From the NCBI RefSeq assembly GCF_001984575.1, contig NZ_LZNS01000001.1, positions 1,290,717 to 1,354,716 on the forward strand: a stretch of 64,000 nt of DNA, given 5' to 3'. A program made the translations under genes and the position numbers. Source of the DNA: Streptomyces sp. MP131-18 (GTDB taxonomy: Bacteria > Actinomycetota > Actinomycetes > Streptomycetales > Streptomycetaceae). Of the stretch, positions 14,898-23,311 are shown in pieces. The notes beneath the pieces are model-generated. The model made no database searches. It was given only the letters and a program-made list of their open reading frames with translations, and was not told where the DNA came from. The stretch's first letter is position 1. Each line of letters starts with the position of its first letter.

Positions 14898-17684
14898 GTG
14901 GCCGCGCAGGAGGGCACGAGCGGGGTGGAGGGCACGAGCGGGCGCGCCGTCGTCGTCCGCGCGGGCGAATCCGACTCGACGGGATTCCTGCTGGCACCGC
15001 GGCTCGTGCTGACCGGCTACCTGCCGCGGGCGGGCACCATCCGGCTGACCCTGCCGGGGCACGCCGAGAACGTTCCGGCCGAGGCCGTCTGGTCGCAGGC
15101 CGACGAGGGGCACGACGCGGCCCTGCTGCGGGCCGAACGGCCCCTGCTGTCGGACGAGGAGTTCGCCGCCCGCGGCCCGCTGATTCTGGCGCCGGTGCGC
15201 TCGGCCGCGGCCAGCGACATGCGCGTCGAGCACTACGGCGGTGAACCGGGCGGCGAGCCGCGCCTGTTCGGCGACGCCTGCGAGTTCGTCCCGCACTCCC
15301 CCGGGGCCGACCACCTCTCGCTGCGCGTGCGCCGCTGGCTCGGCCTCGCGGGCATCATCGGCGCGCCGGTGCTGATGGGTGCCGCGCTGGTCGCCCTGGT
15401 CGGGCGGCACCGTTCGGCGCAGGGTCACATCGTCACGGCCGCCGCGACGCTGCTGCGGGACGCGGGCTTCGTCCGGCAACTGGCCGAGCACGGGGTGCCG
15501 GTGACGGACCCGGCCCTGCGCACCGCGTTCGAGCAGCGCTGGCGCGACGGCGTCGTCGCGCGGTACGGGGACCTGACGGTGAACGGGTCGGCCGGCGGCG
15601 CCCACGCCGTGCCGCTCGACGCCGTCTGGCTGCCGCCCGAGGTCCTCGGGCGGCGGAGAGCGGCCGTCGAGGGGATCGAGCAGGTGCTCGCGACCCGGCA
15701 CCGGGTGCTGCTGTGGGGCCCGGCCGGATCGGGCAAGACGGCGGTCGTGCAGCGCCTCGCGGTGGCCGCCGCCCGGCGACAGGGCCCGTTCGCCGACAGC
15801 GTGCCGTTCGTCCTGCCGCTGCGGGCGCTGATGCGCTCCGGCCGCCCCCTGCCGCCGCCCGAGGACTTCCCGCGGGCCGCCGAATTCGGGGAGGCGCCGG
15901 CGGGCTGGGCGTCCGAGGTGTTCGCCGCGGGGCGGGCGCTGGTGCTGGTCGACGGCGTGGACGAGGCGCCGCCCCGGCAGCGGGACCGGGTCGGCGCGTG
16001 GCTCCAGGACCTGCTGGCCGCCTTCCGCGGGAACCGCTGGCTGGTCACCTCGCGGCCCGACCCGGCGTTGTCGTCCTGGGCCGGCCGCTACGGCGTTTTC
16101 GCCGAACGGTCCCTCGGACCGCTGTCCGCCGCCGCCATGGGGGACCTCGTCCGCCGGTGGCACCGGGCCGCGGGGGCCGACGAGGACACGGCCGAGGCAC
16201 TGCTGGCCACGCTGCGCCTGCGCGGCGATCTGACGCGCCTGGCGACGAACCCACTCATGTGCACGCTGCTGTGCGCGCTGCACCTGGAGCGGGGCCGCCT
16301 GCTCCGCGGCCGGGCGGCGCTCCTGGACGCGGTGCTCGGCCTGCTGCGCCGCCGGGACACCGAACGCGGCCTGACCGAGAACTCGGCTCCGGCGTACGAG
16401 GCGCAGACCGAGGTGTTGCAGCGCCTGGCCTACTGGCTGGTGCGCAACGGCTCGTCCGAGATGCCCTGGGAAAGCGCCGTGCGCTCGGTCGAAACGGCGC
16501 AGAGCCGGTGGTCCGGCATGCCGCCCGCGGAGGAGTTCCTGCGTCTCCTCATCGTCCGCAGCGGGGTGGTGCACCGGACGGCCTCGGGGAACGTCGCCTT
16601 CCTCGACCGCGCGTTCCTCGACCACTTCGCCGGCCGCGCCGCGGTGCTGGAGAACGACCTGCCGATGCTCGTGGCGCGGGTCGAGGAGGAGGCGCCGTGG
16701 GAGGACGTGTTCCGTTCCGCGGTCGCGTTCGCCCGGCCGCGCGAACGTTCCCTGCTGCTGGCGGGCCTGGTCGAGCGCGGCGGCCGGGCCGGGGACACCG
16801 CCCGCGGCGTGCGGCTGCGGCTGCTCGCCCTGTCCTGCCTCGCGGAGGCGCCCGAACTCGACCCGGAGGTGCGCACGGACATCCTGCGACACTCCGCCGG
16901 GCTGGTCCCGCCCGCGAACGAGGAGGGCGTCGCCCTGCTGGCCGCCGCCGGGCCGCTGGTACTCGAACTGCTGCCCGCGCCCGAGGACGTGGACGGGCCG
17001 ACGGCCCTGCTGATCCGCGACCTGGCCGCGCGGATCGGCGGGCCCGCGGGAGCCGCCCTCGCGGAGCGGTTCGCGGAGCGGGCGCGGCGCGCCTCGGCGG
17101 GCAGCGGCCCCTGGCTGCCCGACCGGCCGCTGCCCCCCGGCTGGCTGCCCGACCGGCCTGCCGCCGATCCGGCGAGCGCCGCCCCGCCGGACCAACCCTT
17201 CGCGCCGGACCCCGAGGTGCTCGTGCTGTCCGCGGGGCAGCCCTGGACCGGACTCGGCGCAGCGGCGCGGGTGCACACCGTCGTCTCGTTCGGCGACCGG
17301 GCCAGGTTCGGCGCGCTCGCCGGGCTGCCGGACCTGCGCTCCCTCGCGCTGATCGGCAACGGCGTCGCGCAGGAGGCACTGCGCCGGCTGCCCGGCCTGC
17401 CGCGGCTGCGGTCGCTCGTGCTGGACCGGTGCCGCCTGACGGACCTGTCCGTCCTGGCGGCCACGGGCGTGATGTTCCTCGAACTGCGGCCCACCCCGCC
17501 GTTGAATGTGCTGAGTGGGCTGGCCGGGGCCGACTGGCTGCGCGTGCTGTATCTTCCCGACGCGAAGAACCCGTTCGAGGTGCCCGATGCCCGGGCCGCG
17601 TTGCCGACCGTACTCGTCCTGCACCGCCCCGGCGGGCTGGTCGACGAGACCCACCCTCAGGAACCTGCGGAGGTGCGCCCGTGA
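14898..17684 (+). CDS. NACHT NTPase with degenerate trypsin-like N-terminus and C-terminal LRR-like repeats
   Basis: A 928-residue STAND-class protein. Residues about 14-170 look like a trypsin fold (GFLLAPRLVLT, HDAALL), but the catalytic His region reads LTGYLPRAG and the Ser motif reads GIIGAPV instead of GxSGxPV, so it should be inactive. The NACHT domain follows: Walker A GPAGSGKTAV (about 273-282), Walker B LVLVDGVDEA (about 349), sensor TSRPDP (about 383), and the winged-helix/helical arm (FLDRAFLDHFAGR). Residues about 797-905 contain leucine-rich-like repeats (LPDLRSLALIGNG, LPRLRSLVLDRCRL). It should sense a trigger and oligomerise on ATP. GTG start at 14898 with ACAGGGAGGGG upstream. 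Its stop overlaps the MoxR gene. Confidence 0.9.
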   Translation: MAAQEGTSGVEGTSGRAVVVRAGESDSTGFLLAPRLVLTGYLPRAGTIRLTLPGHAENVPAEAVWSQADEGHDAALLRAERPLLSDEEFAARGPLILAPVRSAAASDMRVEHYGGEPGGEPRLFGDACEFVPHSPGADHLSLRVRRWLGLAGIIGAPVLMGAALVALVGRHRSAQGHIVTAAATLLRDAGFVRQLAEHGVPVTDPALRTAFEQRWRDGVVARYGDLTVNGSAGGAHAVPLDAVWLPPEVLGRRRAAVEGIEQVLATRHRVLLWGPAGSGKTAVVQRLAVAAARRQGPFADSVPFVLPLRALMRSGRPLPPPEDFPRAAEFGEAPAGWASEVFAAGRALVLVDGVDEAPPRQRDRVGAWLQDLLAAFRGNRWLVTSRPDPALSSWAGRYGVFAERSLGPLSAAAMGDLVRRWHRAAGADEDTAEALLATLRLRGDLTRLATNPLMCTLLCALHLERGRLLRGRAALLDAVLGLLRRRDTERGLTENSAPAYEAQTEVLQRLAYWLVRNGSSEMPWESAVRSVETAQSRWSGMPPAEEFLRLLIVRSGVVHRTASGNVAFLDRAFLDHFAGRAAVLENDLPMLVARVEEEAPWEDVFRSAVAFARPRERSLLLAGLVERGGRAGDTARGVRLRLLALSCLAEAPELDPEVRTDILRHSAGLVPPANEEGVALLAAAGPLVLELLPAPEDVDGPTALLIRDLAARIGGPAGAALAERFAERARRASAGSGPWLPDRPLPPGWLPDRPAADPASAAPPDQPFAPDPEVLVLSAGQPWTGLGAAARVHTVVSFGDRARFGALAGLPDLRSLALIGNGVAQEALRRLPGLPRLRSLVLDRCRLTDLSVLAATGVMFLELRPTPPLNVLSGLAGADWLRVLYLPDAKNPFEVPDARAALPTVLVLHRPGGLVDETHPQEPAEVRP

Positions 17685-18613
17685 GGCCGGACGAGTCGGG
17701 CGGGGGGCAGCCGGGGGACGACATGCTGCGCTACGCCAAGGAGTTCGACCCGGTCCGGGACACCGGCCGGGCCACCACCGCGAGCGACGCGGACGACGGC
17801 TACGCCGAGGACGACGAGGTCTACGTCTTCGACGACGAACGGCTCGTGCTCGCCGTCAACGTCGCGCTGAAGACCGGCCGTCCGCTGCTCCTCTACGGGC
17901 CTCCCGGCTCGGGCAAGTCCTCGCTCGCGCCGAACGTGGCGCGCATCCTGGGCTGGCGGCACCGCTCGTTCGTGGTGACGGCCCGCACCGAGCCGGAGGA
18001 CCTGATGTGGCGCTTCGACGCGCTGCGGCGGCTGAACGACGCGCAGGCCAACGCGCTGTCGGAGGACATGGCGGTCTACTACCCGAAGGGCCCGCTGTGG
18101 CTGGCCTTCGAGGAGGCCCGCGCCTCGCGGTCCGTCGTCCTCATCGACGAGATCGACAAGGCGGACCCCGACCTGCCCAACAGCCTGCTGGAGCCGCTGG
18201 GTTCGCTGTCGTTCCCGGTGCCGTGGGACAGCGGGCGGCGGGTGACGGTCACCCCCGCGCAGGCCCCCCTGGTCGTCATCACCACCAACGACGAACGCGA
18301 GCTGCCCCGCCCGTTCCTGCGCCGCTGCATCGTGTTCGAGCTGAGCGCGCCCTCGGAGGAACACCTGCTGCGCGTGGCGCGCAAACACCTCGGGGCGCGG
18401 TACGACGAGACGCTCGCCCGGCAGGTCGCCGGGGCCCTGCTCAACTTCAGGGACCGGCTCGACGACGGGGCGGCGGGGCCGAGCACCGCCGAATTCCTCG
18501 ACGCGCTCAAGGCCGGGCAGCAGCTCGGGGTGGTCCCCGGCACGCCGGAGTGGCAGGTGCTCGAAGCCGTGGCGCTGCGCAAACGGCGTGACGCGTGGGA
18601 CCACCGGGCATGA
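17681..18613 (+). CDS. MoxR-type AAA+ ATPase
   Basis: A 310-residue AAA+ ATPase. Walker A is GPPGSGKSSLAPN (about residues 73-85), Walker B VVLIDEIDKAD (about 151), sensor 1 VVITTNDER (about 200) and an arginine finger in LPRPFLRRCI. The insertion EPEDLMWRFDALRRLNDAQ is typical of MoxR-like unfoldase/chaperones that act with von Willebrand A proteins, and such a protein is encoded next. GTG at 17681 overlaps the NACHT stop by 4 nt, with GCGGAGGTG upstream. In conflict systems of this type the ATPase is thought to remodel partners in an ATP-dependent checkpoint. Confidence 0.92.
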   Translation: MRPDESGGGQPGDDMLRYAKEFDPVRDTGRATTASDADDGYAEDDEVYVFDDERLVLAVNVALKTGRPLLLYGPPGSGKSSLAPNVARILGWRHRSFVVTARTEPEDLMWRFDALRRLNDAQANALSEDMAVYYPKGPLWLAFEEARASRSVVLIDEIDKADPDLPNSLLEPLGSLSFPVPWDSGRRVTVTPAQAPLVVITTNDERELPRPFLRRCIVFELSAPSEEHLLRVARKHLGARYDETLARQVAGALLNFRDRLDDGAAGPSTAEFLDALKAGQQLGVVPGTPEWQVLEAVALRKRRDAWDHRA

Positions 18614-19641
18614 GCGGGCGCGGCGAGATCTTCCTCGGCGACCTGGTCAGGGCGCTGGCCGCGCTGCGGCCCGCCGACCGGGCCACCGCGGGCGCCGTTT
18701 GCGAACTGCTGGGGCTCGCGGGCCCTCCCGCGCCGCGCGGGGCGCGCGACGTTCCGCGCAGCGCCGCGGCGCACCCGCGGGCCGTGCCGGGCACGGGCAC
18801 GGGCGCGGGCGCACGCGGGGCGGGCGACCGGCCGACGGGCCCGGCCGGCGGGGACGCGGGGGCGGCGCGGCGGACGGCCTCGCCCGCCGACGCGGACCGG
18901 CCGACGCCGCCCGTTCCTGCCGCGGCCCCGGCGTTCTCGCTGACCGTCACGGAACGTGGCGGCCCCGGGCCGGCCGGGCGGCCGTCGCTGCCCGAGCCGC
19001 TGTCCGCCGCGGGGCAGCTCTCCGCGCTGTCCTACGAGCCGCCGTGGACGCCCGGCTGGGCGCGCGGCGTCATGTTCGCCGTGGTCTCCACGCCGGTGGA
19101 GAGCACGCGCGTCGACCAGCGGGTCCTGATGCGGAAGGTGTCGCGCCACCAGGCGGTGCGTTCCGTGCCGCGCCTGCGGCGGCCGAGCACCAGGCAGGGT
19201 GTGCAGCTGCTCATCGACCACGGCCCCGGCATGGCCCCGTTCACCGAGGACAGGGACTGGCTGCGGTCCCTGGTCGGCGGCGTCGCGGGGCGGGAGCGCG
19301 TGGAGACGCTGCGGTTCCGCGGCTCCCCGGCGCGGGGCGTGGTCGGCACGGACCCGCTCGCCCCGCAGCCGCACCGGCCGCCGACGCCCGGCACGCCGGT
19401 GGTCCTGGTGTCCGATCTCGGCCTGCTGCGCCCGCCGTTCGCCGGTGCCGCGGTGGCGGCCGCGGCCGAGTGGACGCGGTTCGTGGACTCGGTGCGGCAC
19501 GCCGGGTGCCCGGTCGTGTGCCTCACCCCCTACCCCGCGGAGCGCCACCCGGCGCCGCTGCGGCAGCGGGTGACGCTGATCCCGTTCGACCGCGGCCTGT
19601 CGGTCACGGTGGCGAGGCGGGCGCGGAAGGCCGGGCCGTGA
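18610..19641 (+). CDS. von Willebrand A-like protein with degenerate metal site
   Basis: A 343-residue protein of the type found beside MoxR ATPases (SAV_2336-related group, by resemblance). The first 40 residues form a small helical domain (IFLGDLVRALAALRPADRAT). A Pro/Ala/Gly-rich linker runs to about 115. The vWA-like core begins VQLLIDHGPGMAPF at about residue 197 and includes TPVVLVSDLGLL (about 263) and CPVVCLTPYP. The metal-coordinating DxSxS motif reads DHGPGM, so both serines are replaced by glycine and divalent metal binding is doubtful. ATGA overlap with the MoxR gene and GTGA overlap with the next gene indicate fixed-ratio translation. Confidence 0.7.
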   Translation: MSGRGEIFLGDLVRALAALRPADRATAGAVCELLGLAGPPAPRGARDVPRSAAAHPRAVPGTGTGAGARGAGDRPTGPAGGDAGAARRTASPADADRPTPPVPAAAPAFSLTVTERGGPGPAGRPSLPEPLSAAGQLSALSYEPPWTPGWARGVMFAVVSTPVESTRVDQRVLMRKVSRHQAVRSVPRLRRPSTRQGVQLLIDHGPGMAPFTEDRDWLRSLVGGVAGRERVETLRFRGSPARGVVGTDPLAPQPHRPPTPGTPVVLVSDLGLLRPPFAGAAVAAAAEWTRFVDSVRHAGCPVVCLTPYPAERHPAPLRQRVTLIPFDRGLSVTVARRARKAGP

Positions 19642-21941
19642 GCACCGCGGGCCCCGCGCGGGAGGCCACGCCCGAGACCGGCCCCGGCGACTCCGGCGCC
19701 TTCGGCGACTTCGGCGACTATCTGGCCCGGCTCGCGCGGGAGCGGCCCGACCTGGTGACGCTCGCGGAGTCGCTGTCGCTCGCGGCCACCGTGGACCGGC
19801 CCCTGCTGCGGCGCGCGCGGCTGCGCTTCGTGCCGCGCTCGACGGCGGGCCTGGAGGCGGAGCTGTGGTTCTCGCCGCTGGTGGAGGCGGTCGGCGACAG
19901 GGCGCTGCTGTTCTCGCCCGAGGCCGCGGCGGCGCTGCGCGCCCGGCTGGCGGAGCGGCCCGCGGCGCACCGGCTGGCGGTGCGCACACTGATCGACGAG
20001 GCCCACGCGAGGGCCCCCGGCATCGTGCGGGTGTGCGAGGACCTGCTGTGGGCGGACGTGGCGCCCGCCGCCGTCGCGGAAACGCACCTGTCGCGGCAGG
20101 TGGGGCGGCTGCTCGCCGCGGTCGCGGACGAGGGCGAAAGCGGCGACGACATGGGGCGCTGGGCGCTGTACTACCTGAACCGGCTGCCGCCGGGCGTCCG
20201 TTCCCGCCGCGACGTGTGGCAGGTCCAGGTGGCCTCGGCCGAACGGCTGGGAACGGAGCCGCCGGAGAACCCGCACGGCCACCCGCCCGCGGTCGCCTCC
20301 GCGGCCCGCGCCCTGGTGCACCGCGAGGTCGCCCTCGGCGTGCGGCTGCTGTCCGACGGCCTCGTCCTCAGCCGCCCGCCGCGGCCGGGCGACCGGGTCG
20401 TGCGCGTGACGGGCGGACCGCGGACGCGCCTCGACGTGCGGCACCTGCTGAGCCATGTGGACGAGCCGCGGCGGATCGAGCTGCGCGAGGGGGACACCGC
20501 GCACCTGCCGTTCACCGTCGTCCAGATCTTCGACCGGGAGGGGAACGCCGTGCTGCACGTGGCGCACCCCGGGGCGACGGGCGAGGTGGCCGTGGCGCGC
20601 GAGCCCGGCGGCCGGGCCCGGGTCGCGGTGCTGCTGCCCGACGGGGCCATCGCGCTGCACGACGACTCCGGGGCGGAGACGGACCGCATCCCGCCGGGGA
20701 GCGGGCGGCGGCAGCCGGCCCTGTCGGACGAGGGGCAGATCCTCACCTGGCGGGAGAACGGGCGGCCGGTGGTGTGGGACCTGCCGACGATGCGGGAGCT
20801 TGGCGGGCGCGCCATGCTCTCGGACGCTCTGCTGCTGCGCCCGGTGTCCGGGGCCGGGGACCCGGAGCTGTGGCGGCTGCTGCCCTTCCACGTCACGCAC
20901 CACGCGGACGCGGGCCGGGGCACGTGGGTGGCGGCGGGGACCGGCGGTCCCGTGGAGATCCGGGCCGAGGACGGTTCCGCGTTCCTGCTGGCACCCGAGG
21001 CGTTCACCCCCGAGGAGACGCCGGGGCTGCCGCCGTGGAGCCGCGGCTGTGTCCTCGCCGAGGTGCCGTGGGGCGCGGCGGACGTCGCCGGGCTGCCCGC
21101 CCGGCTGCCCGCCCTGGCCACCGCGGGCCTTGACGGCATCGTGCTCACCGATGCGTGGCCCGGGGCGGACGGGGCGCTGCTCGAACTGCTTCCGCACGCG
21201 CGCGCCATGGGGCTGCGCCTGCTGGTCGATGTGGTGGGTGGTTCCGCGCACCCGGCCGACCTGCTCGACCACGTGCGGCGGCTGCTCGACCGCGGGGCCG
21301 ACGGAGTGCGCCTGTCCGGTGGCGGCGGACGCCTGCCGCCGCCGGCGGATCTCGGGCACCTGCTGGCCGCCTACCAGGACCGGGCGCTGATGGTGCGCCT
21401 GCCGACGTGGCCGCGTTCCGCCCGCAGGCAGACGGCGGCGACGGTGTCGGGCGCCGAGGAGTACGTCGCGTCGGTCATCCTGCACCTCGCCCCCGACTCC
21501 CAGCTCAGCCTCCCCCTGCCGCAGCCCCCGGACGCCGGGGTCACGGGCCGGGCGGCCAAGCGGGCCGCCGCGTTCGCCCTGTCGCTGCCCGGTTCACCGG
21601 CGCTGCCGCTGCCGCTCGCGACGGCCGGCGCGCTTTGGCCGCTGCTGCGCCAGCGGCGCAACCAGCTGGCGCTCTCCCGCGGGGACTGCGAGGTGATCCG
21701 CGCGGACGACAGCGTCCTCGGGCTGCTGCGCCGCCACGGGGACGAGCGAGTCCTGTGCCTGGTCAACATGTCCGGTTCGGAAGCCGGCTTCGCCTTCGGG
21801 GACGAGCCGCCGGCCGGGCGGCCGGTCGACCTGCTCGGCGAGGGCCGGGACCTGCCGCGCGACCGGCTGCCGGAGCGGGTGGCCGTTCCGGGGCACGGGG
21901 TGCGGTGGTTCCGGCTGCTGGCGCCCGCGCCGGACGACTGA
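19638..21941 (+). CDS. Conflict-system protein with C-terminal catalytically dead GH13 (amylase-like) module
   Basis: A 767-residue protein. Residues 1-about 210 are a helical region resembling vWA/MoxR-associated partners. A beta-rich middle follows (about 230-450: HLLSHVDEPRRIELREG, LHVAHPGATGEVAVAREP). From about 463 it becomes GH13-like: barrel strands LAEVPWGAADVAGL, RLLVDVVGGSAHP (region I, the NH lost), GADGVRLSGGGG (region II, nucleophile Asp replaced by Ser). A C domain typical of maltases follows (FALSLPGSPALPLPL, ADDSVLGLLRRHGDERVLCLVNMSG). No acid/base Glu or NHD region can be found, so it cannot hydrolyse glycosides but may bind sugar. GTG start overlaps the previous stop. Could be a sensor or scaffold. 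Confidence 0.75.
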   Translation: MSTAGPAREATPETGPGDSGAFGDFGDYLARLARERPDLVTLAESLSLAATVDRPLLRRARLRFVPRSTAGLEAELWFSPLVEAVGDRALLFSPEAAAALRARLAERPAAHRLAVRTLIDEAHARAPGIVRVCEDLLWADVAPAAVAETHLSRQVGRLLAAVADEGESGDDMGRWALYYLNRLPPGVRSRRDVWQVQVASAERLGTEPPENPHGHPPAVASAARALVHREVALGVRLLSDGLVLSRPPRPGDRVVRVTGGPRTRLDVRHLLSHVDEPRRIELREGDTAHLPFTVVQIFDREGNAVLHVAHPGATGEVAVAREPGGRARVAVLLPDGAIALHDDSGAETDRIPPGSGRRQPALSDEGQILTWRENGRPVVWDLPTMRELGGRAMLSDALLLRPVSGAGDPELWRLLPFHVTHHADAGRGTWVAAGTGGPVEIRAEDGSAFLLAPEAFTPEETPGLPPWSRGCVLAEVPWGAADVAGLPARLPALATAGLDGIVLTDAWPGADGALLELLPHARAMGLRLLVDVVGGSAHPADLLDHVRRLLDRGADGVRLSGGGGRLPPPADLGHLLAAYQDRALMVRLPTWPRSARRQTAATVSGAEEYVASVILHLAPDSQLSLPLPQPPDAGVTGRAAKRAAAFALSLPGSPALPLPLATAGALWPLLRQRRNQLALSRGDCEVIRADDSVLGLLRRHGDERVLCLVNMSGSEAGFAFGDEPPAGRPVDLLGEGRDLPRDRLPERVAVPGHGVRWFRLLAPAPDD

Positions 21942-22000
21942 GCCGCCGCGCCACCGTCCGCCGCCCGCACCCGACCCGCACCTCCAGGGAGCCGCCCGAC

Positions 22001-23311
22001 ATGGCCCGCCCGCGCATATTCGTCAGCCACAGTTCCCGCGCGTGCGCCGACGCGTCCTGCGGCTGCTCCGGGTACCTGGAGGCCGCGCTGCGGCTGGTGG
22101 AGGAGGCAGGCTGCACGCCCGTCTCCGACCGGGACGTGCTGGCGGCGGGCGACGCCTGGCACGGGGTGCTGATGCGGGAACTCGGCAGCTGCCAGGGCGC
22201 CGTCGTCCTGATCTCGCCGCACGCGCTCGGCTCGCACTGGGTGCTGGAGGAGGCGATCGTCGCCGCCTACCTGTGGGAGGTGACGGACGGCGCGTTCCCC
22301 GTGCTGCCGGTCCCCCTGCCGGGGGTGCGCCGCCATCAGCTGCGCGGGTCGAAGCTGGAGAAGGTGGGCCTCGACCGGTTCGACATGCCCGACTGGGGCA
22401 CCGAGGACGATCCGAAGGCCCCGCCGCACCGGCTGCGGGAGACGCTGGTGCGGCTGGCGCAGCGGCACGGGTCGCTGCCGTACCCGCGGGTGACGGAGCT
22501 GATCGCGGACCGTGTCGGCGTCCTGTCCCCCGTCGTGCTCACAGATGTCGCGGAGCTGCTCGGCGTGACGGTGCTGCCGCAGGCGCCCGCGCACATGGGC
22601 TACGTGGTGTCGGCGGGGCTGCTGAGCGAACGGCCGGTGGCCGCGCTGGGCGCGCACTGCGCGATGCGCAAGGCGCTCGGCCGGTTCCTGCACCTGCTGA
22701 CGCAGGAGGAGCACCGGCAGGAAGTGGTCGACGTGGTGGTGCCGTTCGCGCGGGTGCCGGGTCTTGCGGCCGAGCAGCTGAACGGCCTGCGCGGCGCGGG
22801 GGGCGGGCGGACCGCGCTGCTGCGGGCCCGCTGGCCGGGCACGGCCGATATGTACGTGCGGCGGGCCAGCGAGCATCCGCGGCCGTGGCCGCTGCACAAG
22901 CCGGTGCCGCGGCCGGGCGGCGGGTTCGTCGACGGCCTGGTCGAGGAGATCCACGCCTTCCTGGTGCGGGAGCTGTGCTACGGCATGCCGTGCGGCGCGG
23001 AGGACCTGCGGCGCATCCTGGCCCGGCAGGAGGAGGAGTGCGGGCCGGTGACGATCGTGCTGAACGCGGAGCCGGACCAGGAGCTGGTCCGGCGCCTGAC
23101 GGCCGCGTTCCCGCAACTGCTGTTCCTCTTCACCACCGGCGGGGCGCCGGACGGCAGGGCCGGGCCCTGGATGCTGCTGGCGAGCCTGCCGCCCGAGCAG
23201 GAGCTGGACATGGTGCTCACCCACCGGGACTTCACGCCGGTGCCGCCCGCCCCTTCGGCGGGGCACGGCCGGGAGCCGGGGCGCGGCGGCGGAGTAGCCT
23301 TCGGGACATGA
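22001..23311 (+). CDS. TIR domain-containing protein
   Basis: A 436-residue protein with an N-terminal TIR domain (about 1-135): RIFVSHSSR strand A, SDRDVLAAGDAWHGVLMRELG, VVLISPHALGSHWVLEEAIVA. The Glu in SHWVLEE corresponds to the catalytic glutamate of NAD-cleaving TIR enzymes. Residues about 150-436 are not recognised: a helical-alpha/beta region with a hydrophobic ILNAEP/LLFLFTTGG strand pair that may receive the signal. As the downstream gene of the NACHT-MoxR operon it is the likely toxic effector or signal producer. ATG at 22001 with CAGGGAG; 59 nt separate it from the previous gene. Its stop overlaps the next start. Confidence 0.88.
   Translation: MARPRIFVSHSSRACADASCGCSGYLEAALRLVEEAGCTPVSDRDVLAAGDAWHGVLMRELGSCQGAVVLISPHALGSHWVLEEAIVAAYLWEVTDGAFPVLPVPLPGVRRHQLRGSKLEKVGLDRFDMPDWGTEDDPKAPPHRLRETLVRLAQRHGSLPYPRVTELIADRVGVLSPVVLTDVAELLGVTVLPQAPAHMGYVVSAGLLSERPVAALGAHCAMRKALGRFLHLLTQEEHRQEVVDVVVPFARVPGLAAEQLNGLRGAGGGRTALLRARWPGTADMYVRRASEHPRPWPLHKPVPRPGGGFVDGLVEEIHAFLVRELCYGMPCGAEDLRRILARQEEECGPVTIVLNAEPDQELVRRLTAAFPQLLFLFTTGGAPDGRAGPWMLLASLPPEQELDMVLTHRDFTPVPPAPSAGHGREPGRGGGVAFGT

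Noticed and set aside
15713..17680. A long alternative frame over the NACHT gene
   Set aside because: It is rich in Arg, Pro, Ala and Gly and lacks motifs, while the frame starting at 14898 has clear Walker motifs.
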